This document shows positions 1-7,420 of a DNA stretch of 43,785 nucleotides, in pieces. A program made the position numbers and the translations under genes. The notes under the pieces were generated by a model, which had not been told where the DNA came from, ran no database searches, and saw nothing but the letters and a program-made list of their open reading frames with translations. Within the stretch, counting starts at the first letter, position 1. Each line of letters begins with the position of its first letter. Source of the DNA: Acidimicrobiia bacterium (GTDB lineage Bacteria; Actinomycetota; Acidimicrobiia; IMCC26256; JAENVU01); contig JANYJV010000138.1 in NCBI GenBank assembly GCA_025361725.1, positions 1 to 43,785 of the forward strand, given 5' to 3'.

Positions 1-175
1 GGGTCAGTGGCACCGCCGGAGTTATGGCGGCGGCGCGACGAGGCGCCAGCGACGACCCGGCGCTCGGCGACTCCGAGAGGAGCGCCACGCTTCCCACGCT
101 CACGATGGCGAGCGCGACGAAACCGCCCGCAGCGACGCGGCGACGCACCGATCCGAACGTTTCAGCCATTCCCAT
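1..175 (-). CDS. Partial membrane-anchored or secreted protein (N-terminus only)
   Basis: Reading the minus strand from an ATG at 175 (or a second in-frame ATG at 169) gives an open frame that runs off the window edge. The first residues are polar and basic (ETFGSVRRR) and are followed by a hydrophobic stretch of about 18 residues (AAGGFVALAIVSVGSVALL), then a Ser/Pro/Ala-rich segment. This is the pattern of a signal peptide or signal anchor. The gene is divergent from the HEAT-repeat gene at 270 and lies downstream of mreB on the same strand. Too little is present to name a family; MreC is possible by position, but nothing in the visible residues shows it. Confidence 0.5.
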   Translation of the reverse strand, partial: MGMAETFGSVRRRVAAGGFVALAIVSVGSVALLSESPSAGSSLAPRRAAAITPAVPLT

Positions 176-269
176 GTCGAAGGCATCGGCGCGATCGCCC
201 GCCACCTGTAGCGTCGATCAGATCGCGAACGAACCCGCCGCGTCAGACCCTCCGGCCACGTCTGACCTC

Positions 270-917
270 ATGACGCTCGCCGCCGAGTATGCGGCGATGG
301 TCCAGGATGGCGGTGCCGTCCGCGCGCGCACGCCCGAACTGTTCGACGCACTCGAACACGCCGATGATGCGCGTCTGCGCGTCGCCGCGCTCGGCGCGCT
401 CGTGCGAGGCACCAGCCAGACGGTCCGACGGCGGGCGTGGCGCTCCGGTGCCGACGCAACGGATCGCCGCGTCCGGCTGCGCGCCGCCGAACTCACACCG
501 CACCTCGCGGCTCCGGCGCCATCGATACTGGTGCGGTTGATCGCGGACCCCGACGAGCTGGTCGCCGACGCTGCGTGTTTCGCCGCCGGCGAAATCATCT
601 GGCCGGACGCCGCACGCGCACGAGTCGTGCGGGCGTTGACGACGGCCGCAGTTCATGAGGATCCGCTCGTGCGCGAATCTGCCGTCGCCGCGCTCGGGGC
701 CATCGGCGACCCGGCCGGCGTGTCCGCGATTCTCGCCGGCTGCTCCGACCGGCCCACGGTCCGACGCCGAGCGGTGTTGGCGCTCGCACCCTTCGACGGT
801 CCCGAGGTCGAGGCCGCCCTGAAGATGGCACTCACCGACTCCGATTGGCAGACCCGTCAGGCCGCCGAAGACTTGGTGAACGCCACCATCAGTGAGAGTG
901 GCGCGGACCCCGCATGA
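270..917 (+). CDS. HEAT-repeat protein (PBS-lyase HEAT-like)
   Basis: About 215 residues of repeated helical hairpins with the HEAT pattern, for example LRVAALGALVRG, VADAACFAAGEI, VRESAVAALGAIGDPAGVS and VRRRAVLALAPF. Such proteins are protein-binding scaffolds; the repeats show no catalytic residues. The frame is open upstream to 24, and an ATG at 174 is also possible, but the stretch before 270 is low-complexity and would overlap the divergent gene starting at 169-175. A TAGCGT -10-like hexamer at 208-213 would serve the ATG at 270. The 3' end overlaps the convergent mreB gene by 29 bases. The partner is unknown. Confidence 0.7.
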   Translation: MTLAAEYAAMVQDGGAVRARTPELFDALEHADDARLRVAALGALVRGTSQTVRRRAWRSGADATDRRVRLRAAELTPHLAAPAPSILVRLIADPDELVADAACFAAGEIIWPDAARARVVRALTTAAVHEDPLVRESAVAALGAIGDPAGVSAILAGCSDRPTVRRRAVLALAPFDGPEVEAALKMALTDSDWQTRQAAEDLVNATISESGADPA

Positions 918-1980
918 GCATGTCCTCGACCTGATCGAAGATCTCGACACAGCGGCCGGCCCCGAGCACGACACATTCGAGCGGTGCATCGACCAGGTGG
1001 ACGGGCAGCTTCGTCTCTTGCGCGATCCGCAAGTCCAGGCCGCGCAACATGCCGCCGCCGCCGACGAGATGGATGCCGTGCAGGATCAGGTCATGGGCCA
1101 ACTCGGGCGGCGTCTGTGACAGCGCGGCGATCACTGCGTCGCAAATGGCGCGCACCTGTTCTTCGATGGCGTCGCGCACTTCTTCGGGCGTGAGCACCAC
1201 CGTCTTCGGTAACCCGCTCATCAGATCTCGGCCGCGTACCTCGGCCTTGTATTCGTCGGGAGTCGGAAACGCCGAACCGATTGCGAGTTTGATCTCCTCG
1301 GCGGTGCGCTCACCGATGGCGATTCCGTACTCGCGCCGCACGTACGCCTGGATTGCAGCGTCGATATCGAACGAGCCGACGCGCACCGCCTCCAGCGCGA
1401 CGACCCCGCGCAACGAGATCACCGCCACCTCGGTGGTGCCACCCCCGATGTCCACGACCATGTTTCCGAGCGGTTCGTGGATGGGCAGACCCGCGCCGAC
1501 GGCGGCGGCCATCGGCTGTTCCAACAAGTAAGTGGATGCTGCGCCGGCAAGACGGGCCGCTTCCAGGACCGCACGCTGCTCGACGTGAGTGATCGCCGAC
1601 GGGACACAGATCAGCACTCGGGCGCGCGACAAACGTGAGACGCCGGCGCGTTGGAACAGGAGCCGGATCATCCGCTGCGTGATCTCGTAGTCGGTAATCG
1701 CCCCGCCACGCAGCGGACGCACCGCGACGATGTAACCGGGCGTGCGGCCGATCATCTGCCACGCCTCGTGACCCATGGCCAGCACATCGTTCGACCGACT
1801 ATTGAGGGCGATCACCGTCGGTTCGTTGAGGATGATCCCTTGGCCGCGTGCGTACACCAAGGTGTTCGCGGTCCCGAGATCGATCGCAAGGTCTCTAGCC
1901 AGTGCGCCGGCCCCGTGTTCGAGGCGGCGCGTCCGGAGCCAACGCTTCCCGCCGTTTGGCAAAGTCGTCGATGCTGGCAT
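889..1980 (-). CDS. mreB: MreB/Mbl-like actin homologue (rod-shape determination)
   Basis: About 363 residues of a bacterial actin. The phosphate-1 loop DLGTANT lies near residues 34-40, the phosphate-2 loop DIGGGTTE near 177-184, and the adenosine-site motif GGGGMLRGL near 307-315. The family polymerises on ATP beneath the membrane and guides cell-wall synthesis. The start is uncertain: an ATG at 1980, a GTG at 1989 and a TTG at 1962 are all in frame, and the 30 or so residues before the actin core overlap a separate small membrane gene (1895-2068). No mreC, mreD or rodA is visible in the window. The 3' end overlaps the convergent HEAT-repeat gene. Confidence 0.93.
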   Translation of the reverse strand: MPASTTLPNGGKRWLRTRRLEHGAGALARDLAIDLGTANTLVYARGQGIILNEPTVIALNSRSNDVLAMGHEAWQMIGRTPGYIVAVRPLRGGAITDYEITQRMIRLLFQRAGVSRLSRARVLICVPSAITHVEQRAVLEAARLAGAASTYLLEQPMAAAVGAGLPIHEPLGNMVVDIGGGTTEVAVISLRGVVALEAVRVGSFDIDAAIQAYVRREYGIAIGERTAEEIKLAIGSAFPTPDEYKAEVRGRDLMSGLPKTVVLTPEEVRDAIEEQVRAICDAVIAALSQTPPELAHDLILHGIHLVGGGGMLRGLDLRIAQETKLPVHLVDAPLECVVLGAGRCVEIFDQVEDMLMRGPRHSH

Positions 1981-2068
1981 TGAGACCACGCGGACTGCGG
2001 TGCCGGTACAGCACGATGGCCACGCCGATGATGATCACTCCGAGCGCGAGACCCAAGAACTCCATCAT
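1895..2068 (-). CDS. Small single-pass membrane protein between moaE and mreB
   Basis: A 57-residue protein beginning MMEFLGLALGVIIIGVAI: one N-terminal transmembrane helix, then a basic hinge (YRHRSPRG) and a polar cytoplasmic tail containing DDFAKRREALAP. Its ATG overlaps the moaE stop codon as TGATG, the usual arrangement for translational coupling. Its last 86 bases overlap the 5' end of mreB in another frame. I do not recognise the family. Position suggests a membrane partner or regulator of mreB expression, which is inference. The coupling and the clean helix-plus-tail layout are the reasons for calling it a gene. Confidence 0.65.
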   Translation of the reverse strand: MMEFLGLALGVIIIGVAIVLYRHRSPRGLNASIDDFAKRREALAPDAPPRTRGRRTG

Positions 2069-2550
2069 CAGCTCCGTTCGCTCGGTGTCAAGGTGCGCAA
2101 CTCATTGGCACCGAGTCCCCAGTCGTCGCCCCCGGCCCAGTGTTCCTGCTTCCAGATCGGGACCGATTCCTTCAGCGTGTCGATGCAGAAGCGCGCGGCG
2201 TCGAACGCGTCGGCGCGATGCGGACTCGAGACGACGACTGCGACCGACGCCTCGGACAGTGTGATGTTGCCCGTGCGGTGCAGCAACGCGACGCGCGAGA
2301 GGTCGGCCCAGCGCGTTCGGGCTTCCCTCACGATCTCGGTCATCACTGTGGTGGCTTCGGACTCGTAGGCCTCATAGGTGAGGCTCGTCACGCCGTCTCG
2401 TCCTTCGGCGTGGTCCCGCACGATGCCGAGGAAGCTCACGACCGCGCCGGCGTTCGGGACCGACGCCCAGCCTGCCGCCAGTTCGACTGGCAACGGCTCG
2501 GTACTCAGTCCGACCCAGTCGGGAGTGTCCGGTGCGATCGGGGATACCAC
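2068..2550 (-). CDS. moaE: Molybdopterin synthase catalytic subunit MoaE
   Basis: About 160 residues. Large subunit of molybdopterin synthase, which transfers sulfur from MoaD thiocarboxylate to precursor Z (cPMP) in molybdenum cofactor synthesis. Family motifs seen: GIVRDH near residues 42-47, the LTYEAYE strand near 57-63, the HRTG segment near 91-94, and the active-site region LKESVPIWKQE with Lys127 and Lys134. The GTG at 2550 is chosen because a TACACT -10 hexamer lies 7 bases upstream; a longer frame reaches back across the promoter of the divergent gene at 2635. No moaD or other cofactor gene is in the window. It is coupled to the small membrane gene downstream. Confidence 0.92.
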   Translation of the reverse strand: MVSPIAPDTPDWVGLSTEPLPVELAAGWASVPNAGAVVSFLGIVRDHAEGRDGVTSLTYEAYESEATTVMTEIVREARTRWADLSRVALLHRTGNITLSEASVAVVVSSPHRADAFDAARFCIDTLKESVPIWKQEHWAGGDDWGLGANELRTLTPSERS

Positions 2551-2557
2551 GTCGCAC

Positions 2558-2563
2558 AGTGTA
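2558..2563 (-). promoter_or_regulatory. -10 box for leaderless moaE
   Basis: TACACT on the minus strand, 7 bases before the moaE GTG. No Shine-Dalgarno sequence fits, so the transcript should begin at or next to the start codon. Confidence 0.5.
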
Positions 2564-2621
2564 GAGAGGACCGGTCGCGATACCCCTGGTGGACCGCGGA
2601 TTGTCGAGCGGAATGCGCCGG

Positions 2622-2627
2622 TAGAAT
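2622..2627 (+). promoter_or_regulatory. -10 box for leaderless HtrA-like gene
   Basis: TAGAAT followed by 7 bases and the ATG at 2635. There is no ribosome-binding site between them. Confidence 0.55.
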
Positions 2628-2634
2628 CTCGAAA

Positions 2635-3852
2635 ATGCCGGGGTTCGAAGACGACGACGAAGGCACCCGGCCTCCACCGCATCCCCTCGATCGCACCTGG
2701 CTGCACCCCTCCGAGCTGTTCGCCGCAGCACGAACCGAAGCTGTTTCCTCAGCCACGGCGCCATCCCCACCCCGGAACTGGCGTCGCGACGTCGTCCTCA
2801 CCGTCGCCGCGGGCACGATGGGCGCGGTTGCGGCGGTCGCGCTGCTGGGAGTCTTGGGTGTCTTCGAACGTGAAGGGCCCCGGTCGATACCTCCGGTTCG
2901 GTCAGCCGCCGCGGAAGATGCCGCGCAGGTCGCCGAGCAGGTGGTTCCGGGCGTTGCCGCCGTCATCAGCACCGTCGACAGTGCAGAATCACGCGGCTCG
3001 GGCATCGCCATCGGTGCCCACGAGGTCTTGACCACCTCTGCGGTGGTCGGTGACGCGGCCCACACCGCGCCCGGCACCACGATCGAGATCTGCGTGGCAA
3101 ACGGCCGTCGGCACCCGGCCACCGTCATCGGCAAGGATCCTGCCACCGGGCTGGTGCTGTTGCGCGTTCCGACATTGACGTTGCAACCGGTCGCACTTGC
3201 AGTCGGTGACGGCCTGCGCGCCGGCGACTGGGTTGCCGCCGTCGGACGCACGGCGAGCAGCGGCACCTGGGTCACGAGTGGAGTCGTCACCGCGACAGGT
3301 GGGTGGACGCCCGACCCCACCGGCACTGTTCACGCCGGGATGATCGCCACGAACACGCAACTCGCCGACGAAGCGCGCGGTGGCGCGCTCGTGGATCGGG
3401 ACGGAAACGTCGTTGGCATCCTCTCGGTGAGTGGAGCGGCGACGCCGGTCGACATGGCGGCCGAAGTCGCGACCCAACTCGTGGAGCAAGGATGGGCGAG
3501 CCACGGCTCCCTGGGCATCCGCGCCACGGACGCGGCGGCGGGCGGTGCGAGCGTGGTGGAGGTTGCTCCGGGCTCGAGCGCCGCCCGAGCCGGTCTCCAG
3601 GTGGACGACCGCATCGTCGCGATCGACGGGACCCGGACCGCTGACTCTGCTTCCTTGGTCTACGCCCTCCGTCGACGCCCGGCCGGCCGCCGAGTGAGAC
3701 TCAGCGTGGTACGGGGGAAACGCACGAGCGTTCTCGAAGCCACGTTGGACGACGCGCCGGCGGCTTCGGTTCCGTTGCCCACCGCTCCAGGGACCACGGC
3801 CACGTCCGTGAACCAACCCGTCTCACACCTCGCGGGCGGCGCAGCCCCGTAG
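2635..3852 (+). CDS. HtrA-like trypsin-PDZ protein with a lost catalytic triad
   Basis: 405 residues: a cytoplasmic N-terminal tail of about 50 residues, one transmembrane helix (about 53-75), a trypsin-like domain (about 95-280) and a C-terminal PDZ domain (about 290-370, GSLGIRATDA...VVEVAPGSSAARAGL). This is the layout of actinobacterial membrane HtrA/S1C proteases. All three catalytic positions are changed: the His motif reads VLTTSAVV (Ala136 for His), the Asp motif reads ATGLVLLRV (Gly172 for Asp), and the Ser motif reads DEARGGALVD (Arg248 for Ser). It is therefore probably an inactive protease fold that binds peptides or regulates other proteins outside the membrane. The start is fixed by the leaderless promoter. 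It is divergent from moaE. Confidence 0.85.
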   Translation: MPGFEDDDEGTRPPPHPLDRTWLHPSELFAAARTEAVSSATAPSPPRNWRRDVVLTVAAGTMGAVAAVALLGVLGVFEREGPRSIPPVRSAAAEDAAQVAEQVVPGVAAVISTVDSAESRGSGIAIGAHEVLTTSAVVGDAAHTAPGTTIEICVANGRRHPATVIGKDPATGLVLLRVPTLTLQPVALAVGDGLRAGDWVAAVGRTASSGTWVTSGVVTATGGWTPDPTGTVHAGMIATNTQLADEARGGALVDRDGNVVGILSVSGAATPVDMAAEVATQLVEQGWASHGSLGIRATDAAAGGASVVEVAPGSSAARAGLQVDDRIVAIDGTRTADSASLVYALRRRPAGRRVRLSVVRGKRTSVLEATLDDAPAASVPLPTAPGTTATSVNQPVSHLAGGAAP

Positions 3853-3994
3853 CGAAACTGGTGGCGGTTGCCGTTCGCATGGATATCGGTCTGCGACATC
3901 CGTGTGCGACTCCGGCCGCGACTGATTCGATACGGTTCTGTCGGGTTTCACGGGGTTTCAGGCATGGTCGTACCCTCATGTCACACTGCGAACG

Positions 3995-5248
3995 ATGTTC
4001 GCTTCGTCCCACTCCGTGACTGATCCGGCCCTTGCCGGGATCGGCGAGAGCGTGGCAGCTTTGCGCGCCGAATCGCGCGCGGACTGGTCCACGCCTGCGC
4101 GCGCCGACCGGGTCGTGGAGTTGGGCGCCGCAGTCGAGGCGCTCGCCGCCGAACTCGTTCGCGCCGTCGCCGCGTTCGACGCGGCCGGCGACCACGCGGC
4201 GGACGGCGCGCTGAGCGCTACGGCCTGGATCGCCCATCGCGTGCCCATGACTCGCGCGGCCGCGGCCCGTCTCGTCGCGACCGCGCGGATGAGCCGGCGG
4301 TCCGAACCCCTCGCGGACGCCTTGTCCAACGGCGCGACCACGGTCTCGCACGTGGAGCAGATCGCGCGCGTCGTACACAAACGCGAGGACATCTTCGCGA
4401 GCCACGGCGAGGCGCTCGTCAACGCGGCGTTGGCGGTGAAGCCCGAGGCGTTCCGCGCGTGTGCCGCCGCGTGGCGGTCCAACGTGGACGATCTCATCGG
4501 TGAGGTGGACGATCCGTTCGACGCTTCCCGAGACGAGCTCACCCTCTCGCCGACCACGGGCGGGCTCGGAGTCTCCGGCTGGTTCCACACCGCGGCCGGA
4601 ATCGAGATCCAGAACCTCATCGATTCATACGACCAACCCGACCCGCGCCACGGGGAGCGGGCGCCGCGGACCCTCGCAGAACGCCGCGCTGCGGCGCTGT
4701 ATGCGCTTCTCTTCGACGGTCGAGCAACCTCGCCAAAGAACATCGACATCACCATCGACGAAGCCACGTATCGCAGCCGGTGGACCGACGACTTGACGCG
4801 TGTTCGATCCGATGTCGACGGCTACGGACCGGTACCACCCGCGTGGATCCGCTCTTGGGTGACCGATGCGGTACTGCGGCGGGTCGTGCTCACCGACTCG
4901 GAGGTCCTCGACCTGGGCCGCGGTACCCGCTTCGCCAATCGTGCGCAGCGGCGCGCGCTGCGCCACCGCGATCGAGGTTGTGTGGTCCCCGGATGCTCCC
5001 ATCCGCCGAACTGGACCGATGCCCACCACGTGGCGGCGTACTTCGGTGGTGGGCTCAGCGATCTCGCCAACTACGCGCTCGTCTGCCGTCGCCATCACCG
5101 GATGCTGGACCGTGGTTGGATCCTCGCCCGGGCTCCCGGAGGCGGCTGGACATTCGATCCGCCCCAAGACCGGGCACCGCCAAAGGTCCGATACCAACCC
5201 GTCGCCGACCCGCAACGCACCGAGCCCCGAACGACCGCCTACGTCTGA
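3995..5248 (+). CDS. DUF222 / 13E12-repeat family protein with C-terminal HNH endonuclease domain
   Basis: 417 residues. The N-terminal 300 or so residues are the helical DUF222 domain common in actinobacteria. The C-terminal HNH domain reads CVVPGCSHPP, then DAHHV, then CRRHHRML, giving the paired cysteines and the HH...H nuclease/metal residues. These proteins occur in many copies in actinobacterial genomes, sometimes near mobile elements, and their biological role is not settled. No inverted repeats, transposase or phage genes flank it here. The ATG at 3995 is the first good start; no clear ribosome-binding site precedes it. Confidence 0.88.
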   Translation: MFASSHSVTDPALAGIGESVAALRAESRADWSTPARADRVVELGAAVEALAAELVRAVAAFDAAGDHAADGALSATAWIAHRVPMTRAAAARLVATARMSRRSEPLADALSNGATTVSHVEQIARVVHKREDIFASHGEALVNAALAVKPEAFRACAAAWRSNVDDLIGEVDDPFDASRDELTLSPTTGGLGVSGWFHTAAGIEIQNLIDSYDQPDPRHGERAPRTLAERRAAALYALLFDGRATSPKNIDITIDEATYRSRWTDDLTRVRSDVDGYGPVPPAWIRSWVTDAVLRRVVLTDSEVLDLGRGTRFANRAQRRALRHRDRGCVVPGCSHPPNWTDAHHVAAYFGGGLSDLANYALVCRRHHRMLDRGWILARAPGGGWTFDPPQDRAPPKVRYQPVADPQRTEPRTTAYV

Positions 5249-5312
5249 GGCCCGCGCGCCCGGACCCCAGCACGGTAGGACGGGTTCCCCGATGGGGTGC
5301 GAGACTGGCGCG

Positions 5313-6359
5313 ATGGAGATCACCGAGGCGGACGCCCAACTTCTCAATGCGGTCCAGTGGTCATTCCCGCTCGACGCGGCGCCGTACGCGGTCCTCGCGG
5401 ATCGGCTCGGGCTCATCGAAGACGAAGTGATCGATCGGTTGCGTGCGGTCAAGGCCGAAGGCGTGCTGCGTCAGTTGTCGGCGATCTTCGACACGCGGGC
5501 TCTGGGATACACATCGGCGCTCATCGCGGCGAAGGTCGACGCCGATCACGTCGACGCGGCCGCGGAAATCATCAACGAGCACCCGGGCGTCAGTCACAAC
5601 TACAAGCGCAACCACGACTACAACCTCTGGTACACGCTCGCCGTTCCACCGGGTGAGGACTTCGACGCCCACCTCGACGTGTTGCACCAGGCGTCCGGCG
5701 CGCGCGTCACGCGCAAGCTGCCGACACTGAAGCTGTACAAGATCGGCGTGAAACTCGACATGACCGGCCAGACCGCGGCGGACGCCAAGGCCGAGGTCCT
5801 CGAACACGAGCGCCCGGAACGCAAGGCGGACATGCCCGCGCCGGTGTTGAGCGACCTCGAGGTGCGCGTGATCCAGCTGTGTCAGGACGACCTGCCGCTC
5901 GAACCCCGACCGTTCGCCATCCAGGCCGAGAAACTCGGGATCAGCGAGGACGAGCTACTGGCCATCCTCCACTCCTTCACCGACCGCAAGCTCATGCGCC
6001 GGTTCGCGGCCGTCATGAACCATCGGACCGCCGGGTTCAAGGCCAACGCGATGGGCGTGTGGGCCGTCCCCGAGGAGGACCTCGAGCAGATCGGTCCGCA
6101 GATGGCCGAGTTCGCCGCGGTGTCGCACTGCTACCGCCGACCCACCTACGACGATTGGCCGTACACCGTGTTCACGATGGTGCACGGTCGCAGCGCTCGA
6201 GACTGCGAGGCGACGATCGACGCCATCGCAACAGAGACCGGCGTCGACGAGTACACGCTGCTCTGGTCGATCAAGGAGTACAAGAAGGTGCGGCTCCGCT
6301 ACTTCACGTCCGAATGGGCGCAGTGGAACGACCGAAACCTCGCTCCGACCGCGTCGTAG
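5313..6359 (+). CDS. Siroheme decarboxylase, fused AhbA-AhbB (NirD/NirL-type, Lrp/AsnC-like)
   Basis: 348 residues made of two tandem copies of the AsnC/Lrp-like fold, each with an N-terminal winged helix (about 1-60 and 175-235) and a C-terminal ferredoxin-like domain. The first half carries YKRNHDYNLWYTLA (about 97-110), the second carries SHCYRRPTYDDWPYTVFTM (about 271-289). These are signature segments of siroheme decarboxylases, which convert siroheme to didecarboxysiroheme for heme d1 or alternative heme synthesis. Many databases label such proteins Lrp regulators. The ATG at 5313 is preferred; an in-frame ATG at 5292 is possible. No other siroheme, heme d1 or nitrite reductase gene is in the window. 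Confidence 0.82.
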   Translation: MEITEADAQLLNAVQWSFPLDAAPYAVLADRLGLIEDEVIDRLRAVKAEGVLRQLSAIFDTRALGYTSALIAAKVDADHVDAAAEIINEHPGVSHNYKRNHDYNLWYTLAVPPGEDFDAHLDVLHQASGARVTRKLPTLKLYKIGVKLDMTGQTAADAKAEVLEHERPERKADMPAPVLSDLEVRVIQLCQDDLPLEPRPFAIQAEKLGISEDELLAILHSFTDRKLMRRFAAVMNHRTAGFKANAMGVWAVPEEDLEQIGPQMAEFAAVSHCYRRPTYDDWPYTVFTMVHGRSARDCEATIDAIATETGVDEYTLLWSIKEYKKVRLRYFTSEWAQWNDRNLAPTAS

Positions 6360-6514
6360 CGAACCCTGCGCGCACCGCGCGGCAGCACCAAACGTCAACC
6401 CTGATCGGCGCGGATTCGGCTGGTCTCTGTATCCCGGACACCTCTCGGACACCGGCGATTCATCCGCCTTCGGTACAACGTGGGCACCACCCGGTTTCGC
6501 TGGAGGACGTTGCC

Positions 6515-7414
6515 ATGACCGTTGCTCTCTCGCCGCTCGCGCCATCCACGGAATCGATCGACGCTCCTGTCGGCCGCGACGACGAATCGGTGGCGCTCAC
6601 CGTCATCGTCCCGACTCGAAATGAGCACGACACCGTCGACGAACTCGTGGAGCGCGTCCAGCGAACACTCGGATCAACTGGTATCCGATACGAGATCCTG
6701 TTCGTTGACGACTCCGACGACCAGACTCCCGAGACCATCGCGGCCCACACAGCCACCGGTTCTCCGGTCCGGCTGCTGCACCGCCGTCCCGGGACTCAGG
6801 CGGGTGGTCTCGGCGGTGCACTCTGCGCGGGCTTTGCCGACGCGCGCGGCAGCCATGCGCTGTGCATCGACGGTGACCTCCAGCACCCGCCCGAGCTTCT
6901 CGCCCCGATGGCTCGCGTCCTGCTGTCCGGGACGGCGGACGTCGTCGTGGGCACGCGCTACCTCGCCGGCGGCGACAACGCCGGACTCGGAGGGCCGTGG
7001 CGTCGCTTCGTCTCCGTCGCCTCCCGTGATCTCGCCCGGAGCGCGCTACCGAAGTTGCGCCTCACGACCGATCCCGGCAGCGGCCTGTTCGGCTTCGACC
7101 TCCGCATCCTCGACGGCGTCCACCTCGCGCCGCTCGGATACAAGACCCTCGTCGAGGTATTGGCCCGGTCGCACTGGACCTCACTCGCCGAGGTTCCGTA
7201 CCACTTCGAAGCACGCGAACACGGCCGGTCGAATGTCTCGATGCGCGAAGGTCTGCGCTTCGTTCGCCACCTCGCTCGCCTACGGCACGATCCGGCGGTC
7301 CGCCGCGATCGCCCTTCGGCCCACGTCACCGGACAAGCGTTCGGCGTGCCCGGCTACGTACCCGAGACGCCGGACCAGTTGGTCGCGATGGTTGTACGTC
7401 GCACCGCGGCCTGA
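6515..7414 (+). CDS. Family 2 glycosyltransferase, polyprenol-phosphate mannosyltransferase-like
   Basis: 299 residues. The GT-A fold starts at TVIVPTRNEHDTVDELV (about 29-45), with VDDSDDQTPE near 64-73 and the metal-binding segment DGDLQHPPEL near 119-128; GSGLFGFDLRIL and the EHGRSNVS loop are typical of DPM1/polyprenol monophosphomannose synthases. The family moves a sugar from a nucleotide donor to a polyprenyl phosphate at the inner membrane face. There is no C-terminal membrane domain, so it resembles the soluble type. The ATG is preceded by GGAGG at an 8-base spacing. The 155 bases before it hold no gene. It converges with the SDR gene, leaving only 6 bases between. Confidence 0.85.
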   Translation: MTVALSPLAPSTESIDAPVGRDDESVALTVIVPTRNEHDTVDELVERVQRTLGSTGIRYEILFVDDSDDQTPETIAAHTATGSPVRLLHRRPGTQAGGLGGALCAGFADARGSHALCIDGDLQHPPELLAPMARVLLSGTADVVVGTRYLAGGDNAGLGGPWRRFVSVASRDLARSALPKLRLTTDPGSGLFGFDLRILDGVHLAPLGYKTLVEVLARSHWTSLAEVPYHFEAREHGRSNVSMREGLRFVRHLARLRHDPAVRRDRPSAHVTGQAFGVPGYVPETPDQLVAMVVRRTAA

Positions 7415-7420
7415 ACCTCG

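Noticed and set aside
243-989. 248-residue minus-strand frame opposite the HEAT-repeat gene
   Set aside because: It overlaps the end of mreB on the same strand and has no domain pattern, whereas the plus strand shows clear HEAT repeats.
3995-5248. Mobile intron, homing endonuclease or phage terminase based on the HNH motif
   Set aside because: The long DUF222 domain is a standard actinobacterial chromosomal family, and no phage or intron features surround it.
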